Shown here: piece after piece, positions 1-9,108 of the stretch
Numbering within the stretch: the stretch's first letter is position 1
How the letters are laid out: every line of letters begins with the position of its first letter
DNA from: Alginatibacterium sediminis
GTDB lineage: Bacteria; Pseudomonadota; Gammaproteobacteria; Enterobacterales; Celerinatantimonadaceae
Assembly (NCBI RefSeq): GCF_003610775.1
Contig: NZ_RAQO01000004.1
Location: forward strand, 248,001 to 312,000
DNA length: 64,000 nt
Direction: 5' to 3'
Translations under genes and position numbers: made by a program
Notes under the pieces: model-generated
Databases searched by the model: none
What the model saw: only the letters and a program-made list of their open reading frames with translations
Told to the model about the DNA's origin: nothing

Positions 1-588
1 GAGAAAAATCCTCCTTTTATAGTTATTGACGTGGCCGGAATAGGTTACGAAATTCAAATGCCAATGAGTTGTTTCTATGAACTTCCTCAAGCTGGAGAGG
101 CGGTTAGTGTATTAACCCACTTTGTGGTCCGTGAAGACGCGCAGTTACTTTATGGGTTCACCGATCAATCTTCTAGAAAATTGTTTCGTGAACTGATTAA
201 AGTCAATGGAATTGGACCCAAAGTAGCATTGGCAATTTTATCCGGTCTAAATAGCAGTGAGTTTGTGTTAGCGGTACAACAAGATTCACTCACCTCTTTA
301 ACCAAGATCCCAGGGGTCGGTAAAAAGACAGCAGAACGATTACTGGTTGAAATGAAAGATAAGTTGAAGGATTGGCAAGTTAGTGGTGACCAAGCCAGCA
401 ACCTAAAGCTTATGCAAGCTAATGGCGAAATGGGCGGTGCACTGGCTAAGCCTGAAGATGAAGCTTTAGCAGCCTTAGAAGCACTTGGGTATAAAGCTGC
501 AATGGCTCAACGGGTATTGAAACAAGTGCAAAGAGATGGAATGACAAGCGAGCAATTGATCCGCGAATCGCTTAAAGCAATGCTATGA
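1..588 (+). CDS. ruvA: Holliday junction branch migration protein RuvA (5' partial)
   Basis: RuvA binds four-way DNA junctions as a tetramer and loads the RuvB motor for branch migration in recombinational repair. The frame is open from the first base and the first residues (EKNPPFIVIDVAG) match the family's N-terminal OB-fold, so only about the first ten residues lie outside the window; the in-frame GTG at base 31 is not the start. Two helix-hairpin-helix motifs are visible (VNGIGPKVA and IPGVGKKTA), followed by a linker and the C-terminal RuvB-contacting domain (EALAALEALGYKAA). ruvB follows after 39 bases, the usual ruvAB order. Identification is secure; only the true 5' end is missing. 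Confidence 0.96.
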   Translation, partial: EKNPPFIVIDVAGIGYEIQMPMSCFYELPQAGEAVSVLTHFVVREDAQLLYGFTDQSSRKLFRELIKVNGIGPKVALAILSGLNSSEFVLAVQQDSLTSLTKIPGVGKKTAERLLVEMKDKLKDWQVSGDQASNLKLMQANGEMGGALAKPEDEALAALEALGYKAAMAQRVLKQVQRDGMTSEQLIRESLKAML

Positions 589-627
589 TAAACCCGTCAA
601 TAAGTCTTTTAGTAAAGAGAAACGTAG

Positions 628-1629
628 ATGATTGAAGCGGATCGCTTAATAAGCGCTCAAAACCGTGTTGAAGATGAAGTTGTTGATCGTGCTATTCGTC
701 CAAAACGGCTAGCAGAGTATACTGGTCAGCCCGAGGTCTGTGAGCAACTTGAGATCTTTATCGAAGCAGCTCGCAGGCGCAATGATGCCTTAGACCATCT
801 ACTTATCTTTGGACCTCCGGGGCTGGGTAAAACGACGTTGGCTTATATTATTGCCAATGAACTTGAGGTCAATATAAAGACCACCTCGGGTCCGGTCTTA
901 GAAAAAGCAGGCGACTTAGCGGCGCTTTTAACCAATCTCGAAGAAGGCGATGTGCTATTTATCGATGAAATCCATCGTTTAAGTGCGGTTGTTGAAGAAA
1001 TTTTATACCCCGCAATGGAAGACTACCAACTAGATATTATGATTGGCGAGGGACCCGCAGCACGTTCAATAAAATTGGATCTACCCGCGTTTACCCTCAT
1101 TGGGGCTACAACGCGAGCGGGGATGTTAACTTCACCGCTTCGCGACCGGTTTGGCATCGTTCAACGGCTCGAATTCTATAGTACTAAAGACCTCTCTAGT
1201 ATTGTCGCCAGAAGTGCGAGCTATCTTAATGTAGAAATGGACGAAGCTGGCGCTTTTGAAGTCGCCAAACGTTCGCGCGGCACTCCTCGAATAGCCAATC
1301 GCTTGCTACGAAGAGTACGTGATTTTGCCGAAGTAAAACACCAGGGAAGTGTTGATCAATCGATAGCCAAAGGTGCCCTCGACTTACTTAAAGTTGATAG
1401 TGCTGGTTTTGACTATATGGACAGAAAACTTTTGGAAGCAATTGTTGGTTTGTTTAATGGGGGGCCAGTTGGCTTAGACAATTTAGCCGCTGCAATTGGT
1501 GAAGATCGTGAGACGATTGAAGATGTAATAGAGCCATTTCTTATTCAGCAAGGTTTTTTACAACGCACGCCTAGAGGACGTATTGCAAGCGACCGCACCT
1601 ATGAACATTTAGGACTTGATCGCGAGTAG
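628..1629 (+). CDS. ruvB: Holliday junction DNA helicase RuvB
   Basis: RuvB is the hexameric AAA+ motor that drives branch migration together with RuvA. Walker A is at residues 62-70 (GPPGLGKTT), Walker B at about 110-116 (LFIDEIH), sensor 1 follows (GATTRAG) and the arginine finger lies in PLRDRFG. The C-terminal winged-helix domain ends in [15 protein letters not shown]. At 333 residues it has normal family length. The start ATG is preceded by a weak purine-rich AAAGAGAAA. It probably shares a transcript with ruvA; no terminator is visible before the tol-pal genes. Confidence 0.97.
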   Translation: MIEADRLISAQNRVEDEVVDRAIRPKRLAEYTGQPEVCEQLEIFIEAARRRNDALDHLLIFGPPGLGKTTLAYIIANELEVNIKTTSGPVLEKAGDLAALLTNLEEGDVLFIDEIHRLSAVVEEILYPAMEDYQLDIMIGEGPAARSIKLDLPAFTLIGATTRAGMLTSPLRDRFGIVQRLEFYSTKDLSSIVARSASYLNVEMDEAGAFEVAKRSRGTPRIANRLLRRVRDFAEVKHQGSVDQSIAKGALDLLKVDSAGFDYMDRKLLEAIVGLFNGGPVGLDNLAAAIGEDRETIEDVIEPFLIQQGFLQRTPRGRIASDRTYEHLGLDRE

Positions 1630-1727
1630 ACAAAGCTAAAATGGCAAAATAAAATACGTTTTGTTCACGTTTACGGCAGCTGCTTAGGTAAAAGTCTGTA
1701 AATTCACATTTTAATCTGATTCTAGAC

Positions 1728-1756
1728 TTAACGATCTTATGACGCCTGTGTATAGT
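1728..1756 (+). promoter_or_regulatory. Candidate sigma70 promoter for the tol-pal operon
   Basis: A TTAACG box and a TATAGT box separated by 17 bases lie in the 173-base gap between ruvB and ybgC, about 45 bases before the ybgC start. The -10 matches consensus at five of six positions, the -35 at four of six. Sequence inference only. Confidence 0.35.
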
Positions 1757-1802
1757 GATGTGCAATTGTTTTTAATGTTGAGCATGGGATTTACTTAATT
1801 AG

Positions 1803-2201
1803 ATGCATCAAATGCTTGTGCGGGTTTATTACGAAGACACAGACGCTGGTGGCGTTGTGTACCATGCTAATTATTTAAAGTTTTTTGAGCGAGCTCGTAG
1901 TGAGCTGCTCCGAGAACTTGGCTTTGAGCAAGATGTTCTGCTTGAGCAGAATATTGCATTTGTTGTGAAAAAGGCGGAACTCGACTTTCGCTCACCTGCT
2001 AGATTTAACCAACAAATCTCAATTAATACCCATATTTCAAGTTTAAAGCGAGCCAGTCTTGAATTTACTCAAGAGGCTCTCGATGAAAACCAAAAAGTTT
2101 TGGTCAGCGCGGTGATAAAAATTGCTAGCGTTGACTTAGTGCGGCTAAAACCGGTCGCAATCCCGTCCGTTATTATTGAGGAATTTAAACGTGCATGCTG
2201 A
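1803..2201 (+). CDS. ybgC: Tol-Pal-associated acyl-CoA thioesterase YbgC
   Basis: Hotdog-fold thioesterase of the YbgC/4-hydroxybenzoyl-CoA thioesterase family, the usual first gene of tol-pal operons; known homologues hydrolyse short-chain acyl-CoA or act on phospholipid metabolism. The active-site segment [24 protein letters not shown], given here only as its key parts (catalytic Asp in the DTDAGG stretch followed by VVYHANY), sits near the N-terminus, and length (132 aa) is typical. The ATG at 1803 begins [14 protein letters not shown]; no strong SD is visible. The end overlaps the tolQ start by 11 bases, suggesting translational coupling. Confidence 0.95.
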   Translation: MHQMLVRVYYEDTDAGGVVYHANYLKFFERARSELLRELGFEQDVLLEQNIAFVVKKAELDFRSPARFNQQISINTHISSLKRASLEFTQEALDENQKVLVSAVIKIASVDLVRLKPVAIPSVIIEEFKRAC

Positions 2202-2886
2202 TATGTCCTTCCTAGGGCTATTTTTACAAGCTAGCCCGATCGTAAAAGCGGTCATGATGCTATTGATGGGGATGTCCATTTTCTCTTGGGCAGTGATTTT
2301 TTCTCGACGTCGGATCTTAGGTTCTGCGCAAAAAGCAGCTGATAGCTTTGAGCAACGATTTTGGTCGGGTATTGACCTAACTAAGCTCTACCAAGAGAGC
2401 AACGCACGCGCAGAGCACTTACAAGGGCTAGAAAAAATATTCCATTCTGGCTTTAAAGAATATATGCGCATGCTTAAAAGTGGTAATCGCAGCCCTGAAG
2501 CGGTGATGGATGGTAGTTATAGAAGCATGCGGGTGACTTTGTCGAGAGAAATCGAATCCTTAGAGAGTCAACTGCCAAATCTAGCTACTATTGGTTCAAT
2601 TTCTCCTTATATAGGTTTGTTTGGAACCGTATGGGGGATTATGAATTCGTTTATAGCATTAGGCGAGGTACAACAAGCCACCTTAACCATGGTTGCCCCA
2701 GGGATTGCAGAAGCACTTATTGCAACCGCTATCGGGTTGTTTGCCGCTATTCCTGCTGTGATCGCATTTAACCGATTTTCTACTCAAGTTATAAAGCTTG
2801 AACAAAGTTACGGCAATTTTATGGAAGAGTTTTCGACCATTTTGAACCGTCAAACGCAGTCAGGCCAAAGCCAAGGCCAAGAGTAG
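2191..2886 (+). CDS. tolQ: Tol-Pal proton channel subunit TolQ
   Basis: TolQ is the inner-membrane MotA/ExbB-family subunit that, with TolR, uses the proton motive force to energise TolA during division and outer-membrane maintenance. The GTG at 2191 is chosen because GAGG lies nine bases upstream and the resulting N-terminus ([15 protein letters not shown]) aligns with E. coli TolQ (MTDMNILDLFLKAS); a TTG at 2176 and an ATG at 2203 are less likely. TM1 is near residues 15-35; TM2 and TM3 lie in the conserved block ([14 protein letters not shown], then [20 protein letters not shown]). It overlaps ybgC and is nine bases from tolR. Confidence 0.95.
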   Translation: MHADMSFLGLFLQASPIVKAVMMLLMGMSIFSWAVIFSRRRILGSAQKAADSFEQRFWSGIDLTKLYQESNARAEHLQGLEKIFHSGFKEYMRMLKSGNRSPEAVMDGSYRSMRVTLSREIESLESQLPNLATIGSISPYIGLFGTVWGIMNSFIALGEVQQATLTMVAPGIAEALIATAIGLFAAIPAVIAFNRFSTQVIKLEQSYGNFMEEFSTILNRQTQSGQSQGQE

Positions 2887-2895
2887 GAGCTGAAT

Positions 2896-3327
2896 TTGAA
2901 ATACTACCAGCCTACAAAGCGACGCTTAGTTGCCGAGATTAACGTCGTACCTTACATCGATGTGATGTTGGTGCTGCTCATTATTTTTATGGTGACTGCG
3001 CCTTTGATTACGCAAGGTGTTGCCGTTGATTTACCCAAAGCTAGTGCTGAAGCATTGCCTGAAGATAGCCAAGTTCCCTTAGTTGCTACGGTAGATCTAG
3101 AAGGCAATTATTATATTGATACTGGCGATGGAAGCGACAGTTCTAAGACCGCATTAGGCGTAAGCGATTTACAAGCCATTGTTGCTGCTCATATACGGGT
3201 GAATCCTGAAGCGCCGGTCGTTGTCCGCGGTGATAAAGATGTCCGTTATGAACAAATTGTTCAGTTAATGGTACTTCTGCAACAAGCGGGTGTGCCATCA
3301 GTTGGTTTGATGACGCAGCCGCAGTAG
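2896..3327 (+). CDS. tolR: Tol-Pal protein TolR
   Basis: TolR (ExbD/TolR family) is the single-pass partner of TolQ. The N-terminus is basic and followed by EINVVPYIDVMLVLLIIFMV, which carries the essential membrane aspartate (D in YIDVML). The periplasmic domain ends with VVVRGDKDVRYEQIVQLM, the usual family signature. A TTG start at 2896 is supported by AGGAG six bases upstream; no ATG is in a suitable place. 143 aa is a normal length. Central operon position between tolQ and tolA. Confidence 0.95.
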   Translation: MKYYQPTKRRLVAEINVVPYIDVMLVLLIIFMVTAPLITQGVAVDLPKASAEALPEDSQVPLVATVDLEGNYYIDTGDGSDSSKTALGVSDLQAIVAAHIRVNPEAPVVVRGDKDVRYEQIVQLMVLLQQAGVPSVGLMTQPQ

Positions 3328-3347
3328 TTTATTAGAAAAAGGATAGC

Positions 3348-4475
3348 TTGAACTTGAAGTCAAATTTTAGCCTCGGCCTAGCGTTTTCAATCGCGTTGCA
3401 TTTAGCCTTGTTAGTGGGCTTGATTGCGACTGTCGAATTTGAACAGGTGAAGATCCAGTCGGATCCAGTGGCGCCAATAATTCAAGCCAAAGCACTCGAT
3501 ATTCGTGATGTCGAAACGCAGGTCAATAAAATAAAAGCCGAGCAACAAGCTAAAAAAGAACGCTTGAAAGCCGAAGAGAAAGCCAGCCAGGTGCAAGCGG
3601 ACGAAGCGAGGCGTCAGCGTCTTGATGAAGAAAAACAGCTTAAGCAATTAGAACTTGAGAAGATAAGAGCTGATGAGCAAGCAAAGGTAGCTCAAGCTAA
3701 GCGAGAACAAGAGCAAGAGTTAGCCAAGCAAGCAGAAGCAGAGCGTAAACTACAAGAAGTTCAACGCCAAGAAGCCGAAGCGGCTGCGGCTGCGGCAGAA
3801 GTACTGCGCTTGAAGAAAATCGAAGAACAAAAGCAAGCGGAAGAACAAGCTAAAAAAGCCAAAGAAGCCGCAGATAAGGCTGAACGCGAACGCATAGAGC
3901 AAGAACAACAACGCCAGCAAGCGGAGCAAGAACGTCAACAAGCAGAAAAAGAACGTATCGAAGCTGAAGAAGCACAAAAGCTTGCTCAAGAACAGCAACG
4001 TAAAGCCGAAGAAGCAGCACGCGTTGCTGAAGAACAGCGCAAAGTTGAAGTGGAAAACGCTCGTAAAGCGAAAGAAAAAGCAGCAAAAGAAGAACAACAG
4101 CGCCTGGAGAAACAGCAACGTGAAGCCCAAGAGGCCGAGTTTGAACGCTTAATGCAAGAAGAGATGGCCAATGAAGCTAACCAGCGCTCTCAAAATAGAA
4201 CATTGGGTGAAGTTGAGAAATATAAAGCAATGATCATGTCAACGATACAACAAAACTGGCGTATCGATAACAGCATGTATGGTAAGCAGTGCAGAATAAG
4301 TATAAGCCTTGCCAGCAACGGCTTTGTGACTAATATTGGAAAAGGGGAAGGGGAAAAGTCTGTTTGTGATTCAGCCCGCAGAGCTATTGAATCTGCCCGT
4401 GAATTACCAGTATCTTCAGACCCTGCAGTTTATCAACAATTGAAAAATATCACCTTGATATTACAACCGGAATAA
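3348..4475 (+). CDS. tolA: Tol-Pal protein TolA
   Basis: TolA spans the periplasm and links the TolQR motor to Pal and TolB. Visible architecture: one N-terminal membrane segment (about residues 8-28), a long Ala/Glu/Gln/Lys-rich helical coiled-coil region (about 50-275), then a globular C-terminal domain ([15 protein letters not shown] onwards) with two cysteines (KQCRIS and KSVCDSA) that probably form the conserved disulphide. The start is TTG with AAAGGA upstream; a second TTG two codons downstream cannot be excluded. The low-complexity central domain generates long spurious antisense frames. Confidence 0.94.
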   Translation: MNLKSNFSLGLAFSIALHLALLVGLIATVEFEQVKIQSDPVAPIIQAKALDIRDVETQVNKIKAEQQAKKERLKAEEKASQVQADEARRQRLDEEKQLKQLELEKIRADEQAKVAQAKREQEQELAKQAEAERKLQEVQRQEAEAAAAAAEVLRLKKIEEQKQAEEQAKKAKEAADKAERERIEQEQQRQQAEQERQQAEKERIEAEEAQKLAQEQQRKAEEAARVAEEQRKVEVENARKAKEKAAKEEQQRLEKQQREAQEAEFERLMQEEMANEANQRSQNRTLGEVEKYKAMIMSTIQQNWRIDNSMYGKQCRISISLASNGFVTNIGKGEGEKSVCDSARRAIESARELPVSSDPAVYQQLKNITLILQPE

Positions 4476-4479
4476 AGCA

Positions 4480-5826
4480 ATGAACAAATGGATACGTGTG
4501 CTATTAGGTTCGATGGTGTTGCTTCATGCAAGCACACAGGCGAATTTGGAAATTGTAATTACCGAAGGAATCGATAGTGCTAGACCGATAGCAGTAGTTC
4601 CTTTTGCCTACGAAGGCTTCAATGCTTTGCCAGAAGATATAAGCAAAGTCATCACCAACGATTTACGCAGTAGCGGTAAATTTAATCCAGTGTCGGTTAG
4701 TGAAATGCCACAGACACCTTCGACCTCTGCAGAGGTTGACTATGCGGCATGGACGGCGCTCGGGGTTGAAGCGGTATTAGTTGGTAAAGTAGAAGCATTG
4801 CCTGACGATGAGTACCAAGTTAGTTATGAGTTAGTGGATGTGTTGCGTGGTCAAATGGCCAAAGCGCGCGCTGCCGATGCACAGACAGCTGGGCTTGTTG
4901 AAGATGACTACCTGCTACTCAACCTACAATCAAACGTACGTAAAGTACAATTGCGCCAATATTCGCATTTGATCTCAGATCGCGTTTATAAGGCGCTAAC
5001 AGGCGATCGCGGCGCATTCTTGACGCGAATTGCTTATGTGGTTGTTAAACGTGGAGATGCTAGGCCATTTCAACTGCGCGTTGCCGATTATGACGGGTTT
5101 AACGAACGGGTTTTACTCAGTTCAGATGAGCCTATCATGTCTCCAAGTTGGTCACCCGACGGTAAGCAACTTGCCTACGTGAGTATTGAAAATAAACGCC
5201 ACGAAATATTCTTACAAGAAATCTATACCGGTAAACGTACTAAACTTACTAGTTTCCCTGGAATTAATTCTGCGCCTTCTTGGTCTCCTGATGGAAAGCA
5301 TATGGCAATGGTTTTATCCAAAGATGGACAGCCTGAAATCTATACCATGGAGATTGCGACGAAAAAGCTTACCCGTATCACGAGCAATCGACGCATTGAT
5401 ACAGAGCCTTCATGGAGTCCAGACAGCCGTTCATTGCTATTTTCATCAGAGCGCGGTGGTCGTCCACAGATTTATCAAGTTGATATTGCTAGTGGTAAAA
5501 CTAAGCGTATAACTTGGGATGGTGAAATGAACCTTGGTGCGTCCCTTACACCGGATGGCAAAGCGCTAATTATGGTTAGCCGAGTTAACGGCGAATATCG
5601 CATTGCGCGACAAGATTTAGATAGTGGGTTTGTTCAAATCCTAACCAAAACGGGCCTCGATGAGTCACCAAGCGTCGCGCCCAACGGAAGTATGATTATG
5701 TATAGTACGGTCGATAAAGGCCGTCAAGTATTAGCTTTAGTGTCTGTAGATGGGCGTTTTAAAGCAACGTTACCTGCCCGTGAAGGTAGCGTCCGCGCTC
5801 CAGCTTGGTCACCATTTTTAAATTAA
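4480..5826 (+). CDS. tolB: Tol-Pal periplasmic beta-propeller TolB
   Basis: TolB is a periplasmic protein that binds Pal and the TolA C-terminus. A signal peptide ([21 protein letters not shown]) is followed by the N-terminal alpha/beta domain and a propeller domain with repeated SWSPDGK-type blades ([42 protein letters not shown], then two diverged blades with LTPDGK and VAPNGS). At 448 residues it is slightly longer than the E. coli protein. It starts four bases after the tolA stop and 16 bases before pal. Confidence 0.96.
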   Translation: MNKWIRVLLGSMVLLHASTQANLEIVITEGIDSARPIAVVPFAYEGFNALPEDISKVITNDLRSSGKFNPVSVSEMPQTPSTSAEVDYAAWTALGVEAVLVGKVEALPDDEYQVSYELVDVLRGQMAKARAADAQTAGLVEDDYLLLNLQSNVRKVQLRQYSHLISDRVYKALTGDRGAFLTRIAYVVVKRGDARPFQLRVADYDGFNERVLLSSDEPIMSPSWSPDGKQLAYVSIENKRHEIFLQEIYTGKRTKLTSFPGINSAPSWSPDGKHMAMVLSKDGQPEIYTMEIATKKLTRITSNRRIDTEPSWSPDSRSLLFSSERGGRPQIYQVDIASGKTKRITWDGEMNLGASLTPDGKALIMVSRVNGEYRIARQDLDSGFVQILTKTGLDESPSVAPNGSMIMYSTVDKGRQVLALVSVDGRFKATLPAREGSVRAPAWSPFLN

Positions 5827-5842
5827 AGGGAAAGGATAAGTA

Positions 5843-6388
5843 ATGATTAGCAAAATTAACGCAAAAGGCTCATTGGTAGCGGCTTCGCTATTGGTTCTTG
5901 CAGCTTGTAGTAACAATCAGACAACCGGTGAAGATAGCGACGTGATCGTTGGTGGTGAAGATACCGCAGGTTATGAGCAAGGCGGCAGTGGCGTTGAAAC
6001 TGGGTCATTAGAGCCTATCTTGACACCTGAAGAGATTGAACGTCAAAAGGCTGAAGCACTTCGTGACAATCAGGTTATTTATTTCTCTTATGATCAATCA
6101 AATATTCAAGGTGAATTTGCTCAGATTCTAGAAGCTCACGCTGAGTATTTGCGAAACAATCCATCTGTATCTGTACTCATTGAAGGACATACAGATGAAC
6201 GTGGAACACCGGACTACAACATCGCCTTAGGTGAGCATCGCGCTAAAGCAGTCGCAAAATATTTGCAAAGCCTAGGTGTTATTGGTTCGCAAATCTCAAC
6301 CGTAAGCTATGGTGAAGAAAAGCCGGTCGACTTTTCTCATTCAGAGTCTGGTATGCAACAAAATCGTCGCGCGGTTCTAGTTTACTAA
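5843..6388 (+). CDS. pal: Peptidoglycan-associated lipoprotein Pal
   Basis: Outer-membrane lipoprotein that anchors the envelope to peptidoglycan and is the terminal partner of Tol. The lipobox is LVLAAC (acylated Cys at about residue 22), followed by an acidic, Gly-rich linker and an OmpA-like peptidoglycan-binding domain (IYFSYDQSNI, LIEGHTDERGTPDYN, LGEHRAKAV, with the conserved Asp and Arg that bind diaminopimelate). A good SD (AAAGGATAAG) precedes the ATG. The last residues (RRAVLVY) are the normal family end. Confidence 0.96.
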   Translation: MISKINAKGSLVAASLLVLAACSNNQTTGEDSDVIVGGEDTAGYEQGGSGVETGSLEPILTPEEIERQKAEALRDNQVIYFSYDQSNIQGEFAQILEAHAEYLRNNPSVSVLIEGHTDERGTPDYNIALGEHRAKAVAKYLQSLGVIGSQISTVSYGEEKPVDFSHSESGMQQNRRAVLVY

Positions 6389-6415
6389 TAGCGAATAGAA
6401 TTAAGGAAGGCAGAA

Positions 6416-7192
6416 ATGACATATTTCAATGTCAAAGCAGATAGCTTTAAAGTATCTCGATTGGTTTGTGTTGGCTTATTTGCAGCGGCTATCGGTAATG
6501 CTATGGCCGCAGCTCCAGTGACGGATGCCAATGTCAGCAGTACATCAACCCTGCGTTCCAATTCTAATTTGAGTGTTGAACAACGGGTAGAGCGCCTCGA
6601 ACGCATGTTGGAAGCGCGCAACCAAGTGCTCATTGAGTTACAAGCGCAAGTCGACGACCTTACTAATACTGTGTATGACGTGGTTGGTAAAAACGAATTG
6701 CAAGGCAATGAAATAGAGCAGATTGTAAATCGACAACGTGAGCTCTATCAAGAGATTGACCGCCGTTTTTCACAACTAGACTCAAAGCCAGCAGCTAAAC
6801 CTGCTGTTGCACAAGCTGCAGGGGAAGACCAATCCTATGATGCTGCAGTTGCTTTGGTGATGAAGTCAAAAGACTATGACGCGGCAATACCGGCGTTTGA
6901 AAGCTTTTTAACCAGCTATCCGAAATCGAGTTACGCCCCTAACGCACACTATTGGCTAGGGCAACTGCATTATACTCAAGGGGATCGCGAACAAGCGGCT
7001 AAACAATTTGAAACCGTAGTTAGCAAATACCCAGGCACAGCTAAAGTTGCTGAATCCCAATTAAAACTTGGGATCATCGCACAGCACCAAGGGAAAAATG
7101 ATGTGGCTAAACAGTTGTATCAGACGGTATTGAAAGATTCCCCTAATAGTTCTGCAGCGAAGTTAGCGAAACAACGTTTAGATCAACTGTAA
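6416..7192 (+). CDS. cpoB: Cell division coordinator CpoB (YbgF)
   Basis: CpoB is the periplasmic Tol-associated protein that links peptidoglycan synthesis to outer-membrane constriction. A signal peptide ends near AMAA; a trimerising coiled coil (about residues 50-110, heptads around VEQRVERLERMLEARNQVL) is followed by three TPR repeats (YDAAVALVMKSKDYDAAIP, YAPNAHYWLGQLHYTQGD, VAESQLKLGIIAQHQGK). Length 258 aa is typical. Last protein gene of the tol-pal operon, followed by the tRNA-Lys genes as in many gammaproteobacteria. Confidence 0.95.
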   Translation: MTYFNVKADSFKVSRLVCVGLFAAAIGNAMAAAPVTDANVSSTSTLRSNSNLSVEQRVERLERMLEARNQVLIELQAQVDDLTNTVYDVVGKNELQGNEIEQIVNRQRELYQEIDRRFSQLDSKPAAKPAVAQAAGEDQSYDAAVALVMKSKDYDAAIPAFESFLTSYPKSSYAPNAHYWLGQLHYTQGDREQAAKQFETVVSKYPGTAKVAESQLKLGIIAQHQGKNDVAKQLYQTVLKDSPNSSAAKLAKQRLDQL

Positions 7193-7286
7193 ACCAATTG
7201 TTATGCTTAATATTGTTTGCTTTTAGAGCGTTTGGCTAAACACTAGGCAAACAGTGCAAGAGCTTGTAAAAAAATGGAAATTGGTC

Positions 7287-7314
7287 TTGCACAACGCGGG
7301 TAAATCCGTATTAT
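7287..7314 (+). promoter_or_regulatory. Promoter of the tRNA-Lys operon
   Basis: TTGCAC and TATTAT are separated by 16 bases, about 54 bases before the first tRNA-Lys. The bases after the -10 (AGGCCGCCG) are GC-rich, the discriminator type found at stable-RNA promoters under stringent control. That regulation is inferred from the discriminator only. Confidence 0.7.
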
Positions 7315-7367
7315 AGGCCGCCGTTGCCAAGCGCAGTCGCAAGACTTTGGTAGCCGTCTTTGAAAGT

Positions 7368-7443
7368 GGGTCGTTAGCTCAGTTGGTAGAGCAGTTGACT
7401 TTTAATCAATTGGTCGAAGGTTCAAATCCTTCACGACCCACCA
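7368..7443 (+). tRNA. tRNA-Lys(TTT), copy 1 (C5-G68 form)
   Basis: 76 bases with encoded CCA. Acceptor arms GGGTCGT/ACGACCC; anticodon loop CTTTTAA gives TTT; anticodon stem GTTGA/TCAAT; T loop GGTTCAAATCC. First of five tandem copies. Confidence 0.97.
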
Positions 7444-7460
7444 CTTTCCAAGACAACCGT

Positions 7461-7536
7461 GGGTTGTTAGCTCAGTTGGTAGAGCAGTTGACTTTTAATC
7501 AATTGGTCGAAGGTTCAAATCCTTCACAACCCACCA
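7461..7536 (+). tRNA. tRNA-Lys(TTT), copy 2 (T5-A68 form)
   Basis: Identical to copy 1 except for a compensatory change in the acceptor stem (GGGTTGT/ACAACCC). Encoded CCA; 17-base spacer from copy 1. Confidence 0.97.
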
Positions 7537-7544
7537 CTTAGTAC

Positions 7545-7620
7545 GGGTCGTTAGCTCAGTTGGTAGAGCAGTTGACTTTTAATCAATTGGTCGAAGGTTC
7601 AAATCCTTCACGACCCACCA
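7545..7620 (+). tRNA. tRNA-Lys(TTT), copy 3 (C5-G68 form)
   Basis: Same sequence as copy 1, with CCA encoded. Only eight bases separate it from copy 2. Confidence 0.97.
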
Positions 7621-7661
7621 ATACTAGGTACACGGTAACAGTAATAGATTAGTAAATAGAT

Positions 7662-7737
7662 GGGTTGTTAGCTCAGTTGGTAGAGCAGTTGACTTTTAAT
7701 CAATTGGTCGAAGGTTCAAATCCTTCACAACCCACCA
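7662..7737 (+). tRNA. tRNA-Lys(TTT), copy 4 (T5-A68 form)
   Basis: Same sequence as copy 2, with CCA encoded. The spacer from copy 3 is 41 bases, the longest in the array. Confidence 0.97.
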
Positions 7738-7753
7738 CTATTTATCTTGCAAA

Positions 7754-7829
7754 GGGTCGTTAGCTCAGTTGGTAGAGCAGTTGACTTTTAATCAATTGGT
7801 CGAAGGTTCAAATCCTTCACGACCCACCA
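7754..7829 (+). tRNA. tRNA-Lys(TTT), copy 5 (C5-G68 form)
   Basis: Same sequence as copies 1 and 3, with CCA encoded. No clear intrinsic terminator follows before nadA. Confidence 0.97.
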
Positions 7830-7931
7830 TTGCAAGCCTTCTTTGATTAATACCTCTTTCTTATCAATCCTTTAGTTTGTATCCCGACAGTTATTGTATA
7901 GTTTTGCTCTAGAGCATTTGCACTACTTGCT

Positions 7932-7960
7932 TTGGATTCAGCAAGCGGTGCGTGTATACT
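7932..7960 (+). promoter_or_regulatory. Promoter of nadA
   Basis: TTGGAT and TATACT with a 17-base spacer, 32 bases before the nadA start. A 12-base perfect palindrome (TGCTCTAGAGCA, 7905-7916) and a CTTGC...GCAAG dyad overlapping the -35 are possible operator sites; no known regulator was recognised. Confidence 0.6.
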
Positions 7961-7992
7961 CTCGCTTATGTTGTTTAGGTTGATGATTATCC

Positions 7993-9024
7993 ATGCAAGC
8001 ACCTATTTATTTTGACGAAACGATTTATCCGTTTCCTGCTAAACCCGCTCCCTTAGACGATTCGCAGCGTAGTGCGTATATACAAAGTATCAAGCAACTT
8101 TTAAAAGTTAAAGACGCTGTACTTGTTGCCCATTATTATTGTGACCCCGAAATCCAGGCATTAGCTGAAGCGACTGGCGGTTGCGTCGCTGATTCCTTGG
8201 AAATGGCCCGTTTTGGTAACAATCATCCAGCCAGCACGCTGATTGTTGCTGGTGTACGCTTTATGGGGGAAACCGCTAAAATACTTACGCCAGAGAAAAC
8301 CGTGATAATGCCAACCTTAGAGGCTACCTGTTCTCTAGACTTAGGCTGTCCTCCGGACGACTTCTCGGCTTTTTGCGATTCCCATCCTGAGCATACGGTG
8401 GTTGTTTACGCAAACACGTCCGCAGCGGTTAAAGCTCGTGCTGACTGGGTTGTTACATCTAGTATTGCTGTAGACGTAGTTGACTATCTGGATAGCGAAG
8501 GTCATAAGATTTTGTGGGCACCAGATAAGCACTTGGGTGCATACGTCGCCAAGCAAACGGGTGCTGATATGGTACTTTGGCAAGGTGCTTGTATTGTTCA
8601 CGACGAATTTAAAGCCAAGGCCTTGCGTGAATTAAAGCTGCAACATCCTGATGCAGCAGTATTAGTGCACCCTGAGAGCCCAGCTAACGTGATCGAACTT
8701 GCTGACGCAGTAGGCTCAACCAGCCAATTGATTGCTGCTGCTCGAGATTTACCCCAACAGAAACTGATTGTTGCCACTGACCGCGGTATTTTTTACAAGA
8801 TGCAACAAGCTTGTCCGGGTAAAGAGATGATTGAAGCCCCAACCGGTGGTAACGGTGCAACTTGTCGCTCTTGCGCGCATTGTCCTTGGATGGCTATGAA
8901 TGGCTTAGTAGCGATTGAGCAAGCTTTGCTTGATAAAACGGGTAGAGAAGTGTTTGTTGATGCGAAAGTCCGTGAGAAGGCATTGGTGCCGCTTAATCGT
9001 ATGTTAGGCTTTAATAAAGACTAA
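7993..9024 (+). CDS. nadA: Quinolinate synthase NadA
   Basis: NadA condenses iminoaspartate with dihydroxyacetone phosphate to quinolinate, the second step of de novo NAD synthesis, in the cytoplasm. The [4Fe-4S] ligands are visible: Cys113 in [11 protein letters not shown], a cysteine near residue 200 in [10 protein letters not shown], and one in the C-terminal [17 protein letters not shown] segment. The N-terminal [14 protein letters not shown] motif is typical. 343 aa is normal. The position after a tol-pal-tRNA-Lys block is conserved in enterobacteria and relatives. It has its own promoter and a strong terminator. Confidence 0.97.
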   Translation: MQAPIYFDETIYPFPAKPAPLDDSQRSAYIQSIKQLLKVKDAVLVAHYYCDPEIQALAEATGGCVADSLEMARFGNNHPASTLIVAGVRFMGETAKILTPEKTVIMPTLEATCSLDLGCPPDDFSAFCDSHPEHTVVVYANTSAAVKARADWVVTSSIAVDVVDYLDSEGHKILWAPDKHLGAYVAKQTGADMVLWQGACIVHDEFKAKALRELKLQHPDAAVLVHPESPANVIELADAVGSTSQLIAAARDLPQQKLIVATDRGIFYKMQQACPGKEMIEAPTGGNGATCRSCAHCPWMAMNGLVAIEQALLDKTGREVFVDAKVREKALVPLNRMLGFNKD

Positions 9025-9050
9025 GTTGTTTGAGGCTTAAAATTTATAGC

Positions 9051-9082
9051 AAAAGGCCGCTGCCCTCGCAGCGGCCTTTTTA
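9051..9082. terminator. Bidirectional intrinsic terminator between nadA and the convergent HlyD gene
   Basis: Perfect 13-base stem AAAAGGCCGCTGC / GCAGCGGCCTTTT with a CCTC loop. It has a T run on both strands, so it can end nadA and the convergent operon from the right. Confidence 0.92.
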
Positions 9083-9108
9083 GTGCTAATACTTAAGGCT
9101 TAGGGAAG

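Noticed and set aside
3750-4130. A long antisense frame inside tolA, rich in Phe and Leu.
   Set aside because: It mirrors the Lys/Glu/Gln/Ala-rich coiled coil on the other strand and has no SD.
7347-7541. A 64-codon frame over the tRNA-Lys genes.
   Set aside because: It is only a reading of the tRNA sequence, and repeats LVEQLTFNQLVEGSNPS with each copy.
7368-7829. Tandem 76-base direct repeats with short spacers looked like a CRISPR array.
   Set aside because: Each repeat folds as tRNA-Lys with an encoded CCA; spacers vary from 8 to 41 bases.
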